Source: Pseudaeromonas sharmana
Lineage (GTDB): Bacteria > Pseudomonadota > Gammaproteobacteria > Enterobacterales > Aeromonadaceae
DNA length: 64,000 bases
NCBI RefSeq assembly: GCF_042649925.1
Contig: NZ_JBHSAF010000001.1
Span: forward strand, 434,001 to 498,000
Reading direction: 5' to 3'
The position numbers and the translations under genes were made by a program. The notes beneath the pieces were generated by a model. The model was given only the letters and a program-made list of their open reading frames with translations. It was not told the DNA's origin and searched no databases. This document shows, one piece after another, positions 8,095 through 19,100 of this stretch. Every line of letters begins with the position of its first letter. The stretch's first letter is position 1.

Positions 8095-10089
8095 ATGCCT
8101 TCTCGTAAAGAGTTAGCCAATGCCATTCGTGCATTGAGTATGGATGCCGTGCAAAAAGCCAATTCCGGTCACCCGGGCGCCCCGATGGGGATGGCCGATA
8201 TCGCCGAAGTGCTGTGGCGCGACTATCTGAAGCACAATCCGAGCAACCCGAAGTGGGCCGATCGTGATCGCTTCATTCTGTCCAACGGTCATGGTTCCAT
8301 GCTGCTGTATTCCTTGCTGCACCTCGCCGGTTATGATCTCTCCATCGACGACCTGAAAAACTTCCGCCAACTGCACTCCCGTACGCCGGGTCACCCGGAA
8401 TACGGTTATGCGCCAGGCGTGGAAACCACCACCGGCCCGCTGGGGCAGGGCATTACCAACGCGGTTGGCATGGCGCTGGCCGAGAAGGTGCTGGCCGCCC
8501 AATTCAACCGTCCGGGTCATGATGTTGTTGACCACTACACCTATGTGTTCATGGGTGACGGTTGCATGATGGAAGGGATCTCCCACGAGGCCTGCTCCCT
8601 GGCCGGTACCCTGAAGCTGGGCAAGCTGGTCGCCTTCTGGGATGACAACGGCATCTCCATCGATGGGCACGTGGAAGGTTGGTTTACCGACGATACGGCT
8701 GCGCGTTTCGAATCTTATGGTTGGCATGTCATCCGTGCCGTGGATGGTCACGATGCCGAAGCCATCAAGGCAGCCATCGAGGCCGCGCGTGCCGAACAGG
8801 ACAAGCCGACGCTGATCTGCTGCAAGACAGTGATTGGTTACGGCTCGCCGAACAAGGCCGGCTCTCATGATTGCCACGGTTCACCGCTGGGGGCAGCGGA
8901 AATCGCTGCCGCACGTGACTTCCTGGGTTGGAACCATGCGCCGTTCGACATTCCGGCTGACATTTATGCCGAGTGGGATGCCAAGACAGATGGTGCCGTG
9001 GTTGAACGCGAGTGGAGCGAGCGTCTGGCTGGCTACCGCGCTGCCTATCCGGAGCTGGCAGCTGAATTTGAACGCCGTATGGCCGGTGAATTGCCAGCCA
9101 ACTGGGCGGCCGATTCCGCCAAGTTCATTGCCGAACTGCAAGCCAATCCGGCCAAGATCGCAACCCGTAAGGCCAGCCAGAATGCACTGGATGCCTTCGG
9201 CGCCCTGTTGCCGGAACTGCTGGGCGGCTCTGCCGACCTGGCTCCAAGCAACCTGACCATCCACAAGAGCTCCAAATCCATCACGCCGAACGATGCCGCT
9301 GGCAACTATGTGCACTATGGTGTTCGTGAGTTCGGTATGTCTGCCATCATGAATGGCGCCGCCCTGCATGGTGGTCTGATTCCGTACGGTGCGACCTTCC
9401 TGATGTTCATGGAATACGCCCGTAACGCGGTGCGTATGGCGGCACTGATGAAGCAACGCTCCATCTTCGTCTACACCCACGACTCCATCGGTCTGGGTGA
9501 AGATGGCCCGACGCACCAGCCGGTCGAACAAATCGCCTCACTGCGTTTGACGCCGAACATGAGCACCTGGCGTCCGTGTGACCAAGTCGAATCAGCCGTA
9601 GCCTGGAAGTACGCCATTGAGCGTCAGGATGGCCCGACGGCACTGATCTTTTCCCGTCAGAATCTGGCACAGATGGCTCGCAACGAACAGCAACTGGCCG
9701 ATGTGGCCAAGGGCGGTTATGTGCTGAAGGATGCGGCCGGTACCCCGGATCTGATCCTGATCGCAACCGGTTCGGAAGTTGAACTGGCCATGGCGGCGGC
9801 TACCGAGCTGGAAGGCAAGGGCCGCAAGGTACGTGTGGTTTCACTGCCTGCGACCGATGTGTTCGATGCTCAAAGCGCCGAGTACAAGGAGTCGGTACTG
9901 CCGGCGGCTGTAACGCGTCGCGTGGCCATTGAAGCCGGGATTGCGGATTACTGGTACAAGTATGTCGGCCTGAACGGCAAGATCATTGGCATGACCAGCT
10001 TCGGCGAGTCGGCTCCTGCCGAATTGTTGTTCAAGGAATTCGGTTTCACCGTCGACAACGTGGTTGCTCAGGCTGAGTCCCTGTTCTGA
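8095..10089 (+). CDS. tkt: Transketolase
   Basis: 664 residues (E. coli TktA is 663). It transfers two-carbon ketol units in the pentose phosphate pathway using thiamine diphosphate. Visible motifs: the N-terminal SGHPGAPMGMADIAEVLW, the ThDP/Mg motif MGDGCMMEGISHEACSLAG, and the pyrimidine-domain GLGEDGPTHQPVEQ with the catalytic-site Glu and His. The start at 8095 follows CAGGAG and matches the family N-terminus; the frame is open for 76 codons upstream but these are unlike the family. It is divergent from metK. In many relatives epd lies between tkt and pgk; it is absent here. Confidence 0.98.
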   Translation: MPSRKELANAIRALSMDAVQKANSGHPGAPMGMADIAEVLWRDYLKHNPSNPKWADRDRFILSNGHGSMLLYSLLHLAGYDLSIDDLKNFRQLHSRTPGHPEYGYAPGVETTTGPLGQGITNAVGMALAEKVLAAQFNRPGHDVVDHYTYVFMGDGCMMEGISHEACSLAGTLKLGKLVAFWDDNGISIDGHVEGWFTDDTAARFESYGWHVIRAVDGHDAEAIKAAIEAARAEQDKPTLICCKTVIGYGSPNKAGSHDCHGSPLGAAEIAAARDFLGWNHAPFDIPADIYAEWDAKTDGAVVEREWSERLAGYRAAYPELAAEFERRMAGELPANWAADSAKFIAELQANPAKIATRKASQNALDAFGALLPELLGGSADLAPSNLTIHKSSKSITPNDAAGNYVHYGVREFGMSAIMNGAALHGGLIPYGATFLMFMEYARNAVRMAALMKQRSIFVYTHDSIGLGEDGPTHQPVEQIASLRLTPNMSTWRPCDQVESAVAWKYAIERQDGPTALIFSRQNLAQMARNEQQLADVAKGGYVLKDAAGTPDLILIATGSEVELAMAAATELEGKGRKVRVVSLPATDVFDAQSAEYKESVLPAAVTRRVAIEAGIADYWYKYVGLNGKIIGMTSFGESAPAELLFKEFGFTVDNVVAQAESLF

Positions 10090-10106
10090 GTACGACGTCA
10101 TGCATA

Positions 10107-10134
10107 ACGGGAGCTTCGGCTCCCGTTTTTTTTG
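10107..10134 (+). terminator. Rho-independent terminator after tkt
   Basis: ACGGGAGC (10107-10114), a TTCG tetraloop, GCTCCCGT (10119-10126), then eight or more T. This is a textbook UUCG-capped terminator. Confidence 0.95.
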
Positions 10135-10509
10135 CATAAAATCCCGTCTGACTCTCGCCTTTACCGGTCAAGCCAAGTAAACTCGTTGCGCCGCAGCGGC
10201 AAAGCCGTTGTCTGTGATGCAGGTGGAAAATCGTTTGAACCGTCCCTGCGCCATGTCACATTTTGTTACCGGTTTTTCTGCTTGTGGCCTGATATGCGTC
10301 AAGACGCAAGGGCAGGGGTTGTGGCTAAATGCCCGCCTGCCGCCGAGAGACGGCGTTTCTCTCCCCTCTTTTTACTGTCTGGTCACTGCACGAGACAGTT
10401 GGTACTCCGCGATGGGCCGGATGCCCGTACGGTTGCCACCCATGAGACCTGAGGTCTGATGGGAAAAACAGGCTCATTGTTTTGTCTGAAAATCCATAGA
10501 GGACTGAAT
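10135..10509 (+). other. pgk upstream region, no gene recognised
   Basis: About 375 bp between the tkt terminator and pgk. A frame across 10132-10452 has no ribosome site and no family likeness. The region probably holds the pgk promoter and leader; small inverted repeats such as GCGTCAAGACGC occur, but nothing decisive. It is where epd lies in E. coli-type gene order. Confidence 0.5.
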
Positions 10510-11673
10510 ATGTCTGTTATCAAAATGACTGACCTGGATCTGGCTGGTAAGCGCGTACTGGTTCGTGCCGACCTGAACGTACCTGTGAAGGATGGTAAGG
10601 TTACCTCCGCCGCTCGTATCGAAGCCACTCTGCCGACCATCAAGCTGGCTCTGGAAAAGGGCGCCAAGCTGATGATTACCTCCCACCTGGGTCGTCCGAC
10701 CGAAGGCGAGTACAACGAAGAGTTCTCTCTGCTGCCGGTTGTTAACTATCTGAAAGACAAGCTGTCCTGCCCGGTCCGCCTGGCCAAGGATTACCTGGAT
10801 GGTGTAGAAGTTGCCGCCGGTGAGCTGGTCGTTCTGGAAAACTGCCGTTTCAACAAGGGCGAAAAGAAGAACACCGAAGAGCTGGCCAAGAAGTACGCTG
10901 CCCTGTGTGACGTCTTCGTTATGGATGCGTTCGGTACTGCTCACCGCGCTGAAGGTTCTACCTACGGTGTGGCTCAGTTCGCTACCGTTGCCTGTGCCGG
11001 TCCCCTGCTGGCTGCTGAGCTGGAAGCACTGGGCAAGGCGATGGACAAGCCGGCTCGTCCGATGGTTGCTATCGTCGGTGGTTCCAAGGTTTCTACCAAG
11101 CTGACCGTACTGGAATCCCTGTCCAAGATCGCTGACCAACTGGTGGTTGGTGGTGGCATCGCCAACACTTTCATCGCCGCGGCTGGCCACAACGTTGGCA
11201 AGTCTCTGTGCGAGCACGATCTGATCGACACCGCCAAGAAGCTGGCTGCAGAAACCTCTATCCCGGCTACCACTGACGTGGTGGTGGGCAAGGAGTTCTC
11301 CGAATCTACTCCAGCCGTCACCAAGTCTGTGGCTGACGTTTCCGATGACGATATGATCTTCGATATCGGTCCGGATTCTGCCAAGGCTCTGGCTGACATC
11401 ATCATGAATGCCAAGACCATCCTGTGGAACGGTCCGGTCGGCGTGTTCGAATTCGACCAGTTCGCCAAGGGCACCGAGATCATCGCCAAGGCGATTGCCG
11501 AATCTCCGGCCTTCTCTATCGCTGGCGGTGGTGACACCCTGGCCGCTATCGACAAGTTCGGTATCGCGGACAAGGTTTCCTACATCTCCACCGGTGGTGG
11601 TGCCTTCCTGGAGTTCGTAGAAGGCAAGAAGCTGCCAGCTGTTGCCATCCTGGAAGAACGCGCTAAGGCCTAA
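10510..11673 (+). CDS. pgk: Phosphoglycerate kinase
   Basis: 387 residues, the same as E. coli Pgk. It converts 1,3-bisphosphoglycerate and ADP to 3-phosphoglycerate and ATP in glycolysis. The substrate-binding N-terminus (KRVLVRADLNVPVKDGKV) and the nucleotide-binding GGGDTLAAIDKFG segment near the C-terminus are present. The start at 10510 follows AGAGGACTGAAT and gives the conserved MSVIKMTDLDL start. Codon use is strongly biased, as in highly expressed genes. A hairpin separates it from fba, so the two may be partly co-transcribed. Confidence 0.98.
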   Translation: MSVIKMTDLDLAGKRVLVRADLNVPVKDGKVTSAARIEATLPTIKLALEKGAKLMITSHLGRPTEGEYNEEFSLLPVVNYLKDKLSCPVRLAKDYLDGVEVAAGELVVLENCRFNKGEKKNTEELAKKYAALCDVFVMDAFGTAHRAEGSTYGVAQFATVACAGPLLAAELEALGKAMDKPARPMVAIVGGSKVSTKLTVLESLSKIADQLVVGGGIANTFIAAAGHNVGKSLCEHDLIDTAKKLAAETSIPATTDVVVGKEFSESTPAVTKSVADVSDDDMIFDIGPDSAKALADIIMNAKTILWNGPVGVFEFDQFAKGTEIIAKAIAESPAFSIAGGGDTLAAIDKFGIADKVSYISTGGGAFLEFVEGKKLPAVAILEERAKA

Positions 11674-11681
11674 TGCCTGAT

Positions 11682-11710
11682 AAACGGGAGGATTGAACCT
11701 CCCGTTTCTT
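11682..11710 (+). terminator. Terminator or attenuator between pgk and fba
   Basis: AAACGGGAGG (11682-11691), loop ATTGAA, CCTCCCGTTT (11698-11707), followed by CTTCG instead of a long T-run. The stem is perfect but the weak T-tract suggests partial termination, leaving some readthrough into fba. Confidence 0.75.
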
Positions 11711-11791
11711 CGTCCCCCTGCGGGTGGACACGAATCTGTCAATCTGATGGCGGCTTACCACCATCAAATTCAACGTGATAGGACCATAGAT

Positions 11792-12868
11792 ATGTCTAAG
11801 ATCTTCGATTTTGTTAAACCGGGCGTGATCACTGGCGACGACGTTCAAAAAGTATTTGAAGTTGCCAAGGCTAACAAGTTCGCTCTGCCAGCAGTAAACG
11901 TAGTGGGTACTGACTCCATCAACGCTGTTCTGGAAGCTGCCGCCAAGGCCAAGGCTCCGGTTGTTGTTCAGTTCTCTAACGGTGGTGCTGCTTTCATCGC
12001 TGGTAAGGGCCTGAAGCTGGAAGGTCAACAAGCTGCCATCCTGGGCGCTATCTCTGGTGCCAAGCACGTTCACGCTGTCGCTGAATACTACGGTGTTCCG
12101 GTTATCGTTCACACCGACCACGCTGCCAAGAAGCTGCTGCCGTGGATCGACGGACTGCTGGATGCTGGTGAAAAGCACTTTGCTGAAACTGGCAAGCCGC
12201 TGTTTTCCTCCCACATGCTGGACCTGTCCGAAGAGTCTCTGGAAGAGAACATCGACATCTGCTGCGAATACCTGACTCGCATGGCCAAGATGGGCATGAC
12301 TCTGGAGCTGGAACTGGGCTGCACCGGCGGTGAAGAAGATGGTGTGGACAACAGCCACATGGATCAATCTGCTCTGTACACCCAACCGGAAGATGTGGCC
12401 TACGCTTACGAGCGTCTGTCCAAGATCAGCCCGCGCTTCACCATCGCTGCCTCTTTCGGCAACGTACACGGTGTTTACAAGCCAGGTAACGTCAAGCTGA
12501 CTCCGTCCATTCTCGATGCTTCCCAGAAGTATGTTTCCGAGAAGTTCGCTGTTCCGGCCAAGACCCTGAACTTCGTATTCCACGGTGGCTCAGGCTCTAC
12601 CGCTGCCGAAATCGAAGAGTCTGTAGGTTACGGTGTTGTTAAGATGAACATCGACACCGACACCCAATGGGCGTGCTGGGAAGGTATCCTGGGTTACTAC
12701 AAGGACAAGGAAGCCTACCTGCAAGGTCAGCTGGGTAACCCGGAAGGCGTTGATTCACCGAACAAGAAGTACTATGACCCACGCGTATGGCTGCGTAAGG
12801 GCCAAGAGTCCATGATCGCCCGTCTGCAACTGGCGTTCAAGGAACTGAACGCGATCGACGTTCTGTAA
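11792..12868 (+). CDS. fbaA: Fructose-bisphosphate aldolase, class II
   Basis: 358 residues (E. coli FbaA 359). A zinc-dependent aldolase interconverting fructose 1,6-bisphosphate with glyceraldehyde 3-phosphate and dihydroxyacetone phosphate. The zinc site HTDHAAKKLLPW, the phosphate-binding VFHGGSGS and the NIDTDTQWA segment are all present. The start at 11792 (MSKIFDFVKPGVI) matches the family; the longer frame from 11693 overlaps the pgk terminator and is not coding. Strong codon bias, same strand as pgk. Confidence 0.98.
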   Translation: MSKIFDFVKPGVITGDDVQKVFEVAKANKFALPAVNVVGTDSINAVLEAAAKAKAPVVVQFSNGGAAFIAGKGLKLEGQQAAILGAISGAKHVHAVAEYYGVPVIVHTDHAAKKLLPWIDGLLDAGEKHFAETGKPLFSSHMLDLSEESLEENIDICCEYLTRMAKMGMTLELELGCTGGEEDGVDNSHMDQSALYTQPEDVAYAYERLSKISPRFTIAASFGNVHGVYKPGNVKLTPSILDASQKYVSEKFAVPAKTLNFVFHGGSGSTAAEIEESVGYGVVKMNIDTDTQWACWEGILGYYKDKEAYLQGQLGNPEGVDSPNKKYYDPRVWLRKGQESMIARLQLAFKELNAIDVL

Positions 12869-12900
12869 TTATTTGTTGTCCGTTTGTTCGGATACGTAAA

Positions 12901-12931
12901 AAACACCGGCATACGCCGGTGTTTTTTTTAC
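12901..12931 (+). terminator. Rho-independent terminator after fba
   Basis: AAACACCGGC (12901-12910), loop ATAC, GCCGGTGTTT (12915-12924), followed by more T residues. The remaining ~170 bp to the adhesin gene is AT-rich and presumably holds its promoter; I could not pick a clear one. Confidence 0.95.
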
Positions 12932-13104
12932 ATGGACATCACATTTTTCAAGTGCATTTGTTTGTTTTGTATACAAGCTTTCGCATGTTTGTCTGCAAAA
13001 TCGATAAAAGGCTAACAGTTATTCGAATATTGCTAACGGTTTTCTTTACATTGAATTCATATCATTGAGCCTGACTTTTTCTAACCGTCAGGGATCCCCG
13101 TTTC

Positions 13105-16100
13105 ATGAAGCAAATTATCTGTGCTCAAGAAGTTGTTGTCATGTCATTGACGAGCAAGGCATTTATTGTCCAAGAGGACGGCAGCTTGCGAGCTTTGGCA
13201 GTGGGAGCACGGATCCCTGCGGGGGCAATGATCCAGCTGGCCGACGAGGCTGACATCCGTACAGCACCTGTTGATGCGCAAGCAGAAGCGCGCGCCGAGA
13301 CTCAGGGGCAGGTTCTGGCACAAGCACAGACCGACGTTCTTTCCGACGTGGAAAAACTGCAACAAGCCTTGTTAAACGGCGAGGACCCGACGAAGCAGTT
13401 TGAAGCGACGGCAGCAGGTGGCGCAACGGGTGGTGGCGATGGTTCTGGCTCGGGTAATGAAGGATATATTACCGTTGAGCGTACCGGTGATAGCACGCTG
13501 GCCACGGCGGGTTACGATACGGACACCAGCGATACGGTCACGACGACATCGACCACCGAGTTTAGCGGTACCACTGTGACATCCGAGGCTGAGAATCAAG
13601 CCCCGACGACCGGCGATGTGGCATTGAACACGGCGGAAGATACGCCGGTCAGCGGCAGCGTGGTGGCCAGCGATCTGGATGGCGACAACCTGAGCTATGC
13701 GCTGGGCACGGCGCCGGCCAATGGCAGCGTGACCCTGAATGCCGATGGCACCTTCACCTACACGCCAGCCAGCAATTTCAACGGCAACGACAGTTTCACC
13801 GTGACCATCAGCGACGGCAACGGCGGCACCACGACCAGTACTGTCAGCATCGGCGTCAGCCCGGTCAACGACGCCCCGACGACCGGCGATGTGGCATTGA
13901 ACACGGCGGAAGATTCGCCGGTCAGTGGCAGCGTGGTGGCCAGCGATCTGGATGGCGACAACATGAACTATGCGCTGGGCACGGCGCCGGCCAATGGCAG
14001 CGTGACACTGAATGCCGATGGCACCTTCACCTACACGCCAGCCAGCAATTTCAACGGCAACGACAGTTTCACCGTGACCATCAGCGACGGCAACGGCGGC
14101 ACCACGACCAGTACTGTCAGCATCGGCGTCAGCCCGGTCAATGACGCCCCGACGACCGGCGATGTGGCTTTGAACACGGCGGAAGATACGCCGGTCAGCG
14201 GCAGCGTGGTGGCCAGCGATCTGGATGGCGACAGCCTGAGCTATGCGCTGGGTACGGCGCCGGCCAATGGCAGCGTGACGCTGAATGCTGATGGCACCTT
14301 CACCTACACGCCAGCCAGCAATTTCAACGGCAACGACAGTTTCACCGTGACCATCAGCGACGGCAACGGCGGCACCACGACCAGTACTGTCAGCATCGGC
14401 GTCAGCCCGGTCAACGACGCGCCGGCGACCGGCGATTTGGCATTGAACACGGCGGAAGATACGCCGGTCAGCGGCAGCGTGGTGGCCAGCGATCTGGATG
14501 GCGATAACCTGGGCTATGCGCTGGGTACGGCACCGGCCAATGGCAGCGTGACGCTGAATGCCGATGGCACCTTCACCTACACGCCAGCCAGCAATTTCAA
14601 CGGCAACGACAGTTTCACCGTGACCATCAGCGACGGCAACGGCGGCACCACGACCAGTACTGTCAGCATCGGCGTCAGCCCGGTTAACGACGCGCCGACG
14701 ACCGGCGATGTGGCTTTGAATACGGCGGAAGATACGCCGGTCAGCGGCAGCGTGGTGGCCAGCGATCTGGATGGCGACAGCCTGAGCTATGCCCTGGGCA
14801 CGGCACCGGCCAATGGCAGCGTGACGCTGAATACCGATGGCACCTTCACCTACACGCCAGCCAGCGATTTCAACGGCAACGACAGCTTCACTGTGACCAT
14901 CAGCGACGGTAACGGCGGCACTACGACCAGTACTGTCAGCATCGGCGTCAGTCCGGTTAACGACGCGCCGACGACCGGCGATGTGGCTTTGAATACGGCG
15001 GAAGATACGCCGGTCAGCGGCAGCGTGGTGGCCAGCGATCTGGATGGCGACAGCCTGAGCTATGCCCTGGGCACGGCACCGGCCAATGGCAGCGTGACCC
15101 TGAATGCCGATGGCACCTTCACCTACACGCCAGCCAGCGATTTCAACGGCAACGACAGTTTCACCGTGATCATCAGCGACGGCAACGGCGGCACCACGAC
15201 CAGTACTGTCAGCATCGGCGTCAGCTCGGTCAACGACGCGCCGACGACCAGCGATGTGGCATTGAACACGGCGGAAGATACGCCGGTCAGTGGCAGCGTG
15301 GTGGCCAGCGATCTGGATGGCGACAACCTGAGCTATGCGCTGGGTACTGCACCGGCCAATGGTAGCGTGACCCTGAATGCCGATGGCACCTTCACCTACA
15401 CGCCAGCCAGCAATTTCAACGGCAACGACAGTTTCACCGTGACCATCAGCGACGGCAACGGCGGCACCACGACCAGTACTGTCAGCATCGGCGTCAGCCC
15501 GGTCAACGACGCGCCGACGACCGGCGATGTGGCATTGAACACGGCGGAAGATACGCCGGTCAGCGGCAGCGTGGTGGCCAGCGATCTGGATGGCGACAAC
15601 CTGAGCTATGCGCTGGGCACGGCGCCGGCCAATGGCAGCGTGACGCTGAATGCCGATGGCACCTTCACCTACACGCCAGCCAGCGATTTCAACGGCAACG
15701 ACAGTTTCACCGTGACCATCAGCGACGGCAACGGCGGCACCACGACCAGTACTGTCAGCATCGGCGTCAGCCCGGTCAACGACGCCCCGGTGGCGGTGGC
15801 GGACAGCATCACCGTCAGTGAAGGCGGCACGGCCACCGTACTGGTCGGCGGCGCCGGCAGCGTGTTGAGCAACGACAGCGACGCCGAGCAGGATACGCTG
15901 TCGGCGATCCTGGTCACCGGACCTGCGCACGGCAGCCTGACGCTGAATGCCGACGGCACCTTCAGCTACGTGCATGACGGCAGCGAGACCACGGCGGACA
16001 GCTTCAGCTACAAGGTCAACGACGGCACGGCGGACGGCAATACCGTGACCGTGAACATCGCGGTCAGCCCGGTCAACGACACCCCGGTGGCGGTGGCGGA

Positions 16101-19100
16101 CAGCATCACCGTTAGCGAAGGCGGCACGGCCACCGTGCTGGTCGGCGGGTCTAAGAATGTGTTGAGCAACGACAGCGACGCCGAGCAGAACAGCCTGTCG
16201 GCGATCCTGGTCACCGGTCCGGCGCACGGCAGCCTGACGCTGAATGCCGACGGCACCTTCAGCTACGTGCATGACGGCAGCGAGACCACGGCGGACAGCT
16301 TCAGCTACAAGGTCAACGACGGCACGGCGGACGGCAATACCGTGACCGTGAACATCGCAGTGACTCCGGTTAATGACGCGCCGGTGGCGGTGGCGGATAG
16401 CATCACCGTCGCCGAAGGCGGCACGGCCACCGTGCTGGTCGGCGGGTCTAAGAATGTGTTGAGCAACGACAGCGACGCCGAGCAGGATACGCTGTCGGCG
16501 ATCCTGGTCACCGGACCTGCCCACGGCAGCCTGACGCTGAATGCCGATGGCACCTTCAGCTACGTGCATGATGGCAGCGAGACCACGGCGGACAGCTTCA
16601 GCTACAAGGTCAACGACGGTACGGCGGACGGCAATACCGTGACCGTGAACATCGCGGTGACTCCGGTTAATGACGCGCCGGTGGCGGTGGCGGACAGCAT
16701 CAGCGTCGCCGAAGGCGGCACTGTGACTGTCCTGGCCAATGGTGCAGGCAGCGTGTTGAGCAACGACAGCGACGCCGAGCAGAACAGCCTGTCGGCGATC
16801 CTGGTCACGGGTCCGGCCCACGGCAGCCTGACGCTGAATGCCGACGGCACCTTCAGCTACGTGCATGACGGCAGCGAGACCACGGCGGACAGCTTCAGCT
16901 ACAAGGTCAACGACGGCACGGCGGACGGCAATACCGTGACCGTGAACATCGCAGTGACTCCGGTTAATGACGCCCCGGTGGCGGTGGCGGACAGCATCAC
17001 CGTCGCCGAAGGCGGCACGGCCACCGTGCTGGTCGGCGGCGCAGGCAGCGTATTGAGCAACGACAGCGACGCCGAGCAGAACAGCCTGTCGGCGATCCTG
17101 GTCACCGGACCTGCCCACGGCAGCCTGACGCTGAATGCCGATGGCACCTTCAGCTACGTGCATGATGGCAGCGAGACCACGGCAGACAGCTTCAGCTACA
17201 AGGTCAACGACGGCACGGCGGACGGCAATACCGTGACCGTGAACATCGCGGTGACCCCGGTTAATGACGCCCCGGTGGCGGTGGCGGACAGCATCAGCGT
17301 CGCCGAAGGCGGTACTGTGACTGTCCTGGCCAATGGCGCCGGCAGCGTATTGAGCAACGACAGCGACGCCGAGCAGAACAGCCTGTCGGCGATCCTGGTC
17401 ACGGGACCTGCGCACGGCAGCCTGACGCTGAATGCCGATGGCACCTTCAGCTACGTGCATGATGGCAGCGAGACCACGGCGGACAGCTTCAGCTACAAGG
17501 TCAACGACGGCACGGCGGACGGCAATACCGTGACCGTGAACATCGCGGTGACTCCGGTTAACGACGCCCCGGTGGCGGTGGCGGACAGCATCAGCGTCGC
17601 CGAAGGCGGCACTGTGACTCTCCTGGCCAATGGTGCAGGCAGCGTGTTGAGCAACGACAGCGACGCCGAGCAGGATACGCTGTCGGCGATCCTGGTCACC
17701 GGTCCGGCGCACGGCAGCCTGACGCTGAATGCCGATGGCACCTTCAGCTACGTGCATGATGGCAGCGAGACCACGGCGGACAGCTTCAGCTACAAGGTCA
17801 ACGACGGCACGGCGGACGGCAATACCGTGACCGTGAACATCGCGGTGACTCCGGTTAACGACGCCCCAGTGGCGGTGGCGGACAGCATCACCGTCGCCGA
17901 AGGCGGCACGGCCACCGTGCTGGTCGGCGGCGCCGGCAGCGTATTGAGCAACGACAGCGACGCCGAGCAGGATACGCTGTCGGCGATCCTGGTCACGGGA
18001 CCTGCGCACGGCAGCCTGACGCTGAATGCCGACGGCACCTTCAGCTACGTGCATGACGGCAGCGAGACCACGGCAGACAGCTTCAGCTACAAGGTCAACG
18101 ACGGCACGGCGGACGGCAATACCGTGACCGTGAACATCGCGGTGACCCCGGTTAATGACGCGCCGGTGGCGGTGGCGGACAGCATCACCGTCAGCGAAGG
18201 CGGCACGGCCACCGTGCTGGTCGGCGGGTCTAAGAATGTGTTGAGCAACGACAGCGACGCCGAGCAGGATACGCTGTCGGCGATCCTGGTCACCGGACCT
18301 GCGCACGGCAGCCTGACGCTGAATGCCGACGGCACCTTCAGCTACGTGCATGNNNNNNNNNNNNNNNNNNNNNNNNNNNNNNNNNNNNNNNNNNNNNNNN
18401 NNNNNNNNNNNNNNNNNNNNNNNNNNNTGACTCCGGTTAACGACGCCCCGGTGGCGGTGGCGGACAGCATCACCGTCGCCGAAGGCGGCACGGCCACCGT
18501 GCTGGTCGGCGGCGCCGGCAGCGTGTTGAGCAACGACAGCGACGCCGAGCAGAACAGCCTGTCGGCGATCCTGGTCACCGGACCGGCGCACGGCAGCCTG
18601 ACGCTGAATGCGGATGGCACCTTCAGCTACGTGCATGACGGCAGCGAGACCACGGCAGACAGCTTCAGCTACAAGGTCAACGACGGCACGGCGGACGGCA
18701 ATACCGTGACCGTGAACATCACGGTCAGCCCGGTCAACGACACCCCGGACATTGATAACAGCCTGGTATCTGTGGCTGAGGATATTCCCTCTGGCACTAC
18801 CTTGGTCAACATCAACGATCGCTTTACCGGTACCGATCTGGATCGTGATGGTCAGCAGATCAATTATCAGATTACCGCGGGTAATGAGGCGGGCTTGTTT
18901 ACGATCAATAGCTCGACCGGCGTCATTACATTGGCTGCCGGTCAGCATCTGGACTATGAAACAGTGCCTCAGCATGTTCTGACGGTGACAGCCAGCGACG
19001 GTAGCCTGAGCGATACCGCGACCGTGACCATCAACGTCGGCAACATAAACGATAACGCGCCGAATGTTCTCGACAGCTCGGTTACCGTTGCCGAGAGCAC

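Noticed and set aside
10132..10452. Frame between tkt and pgk as a remnant of epd
   Set aside because: No NAD-binding motif or similarity to Epd can be seen and no ribosome site is present.
13603..18744. CRISPR or DNA satellite explanation for the 273/297-bp repeats
   Set aside because: They are in-frame protein domains inside one gene, without spacers.
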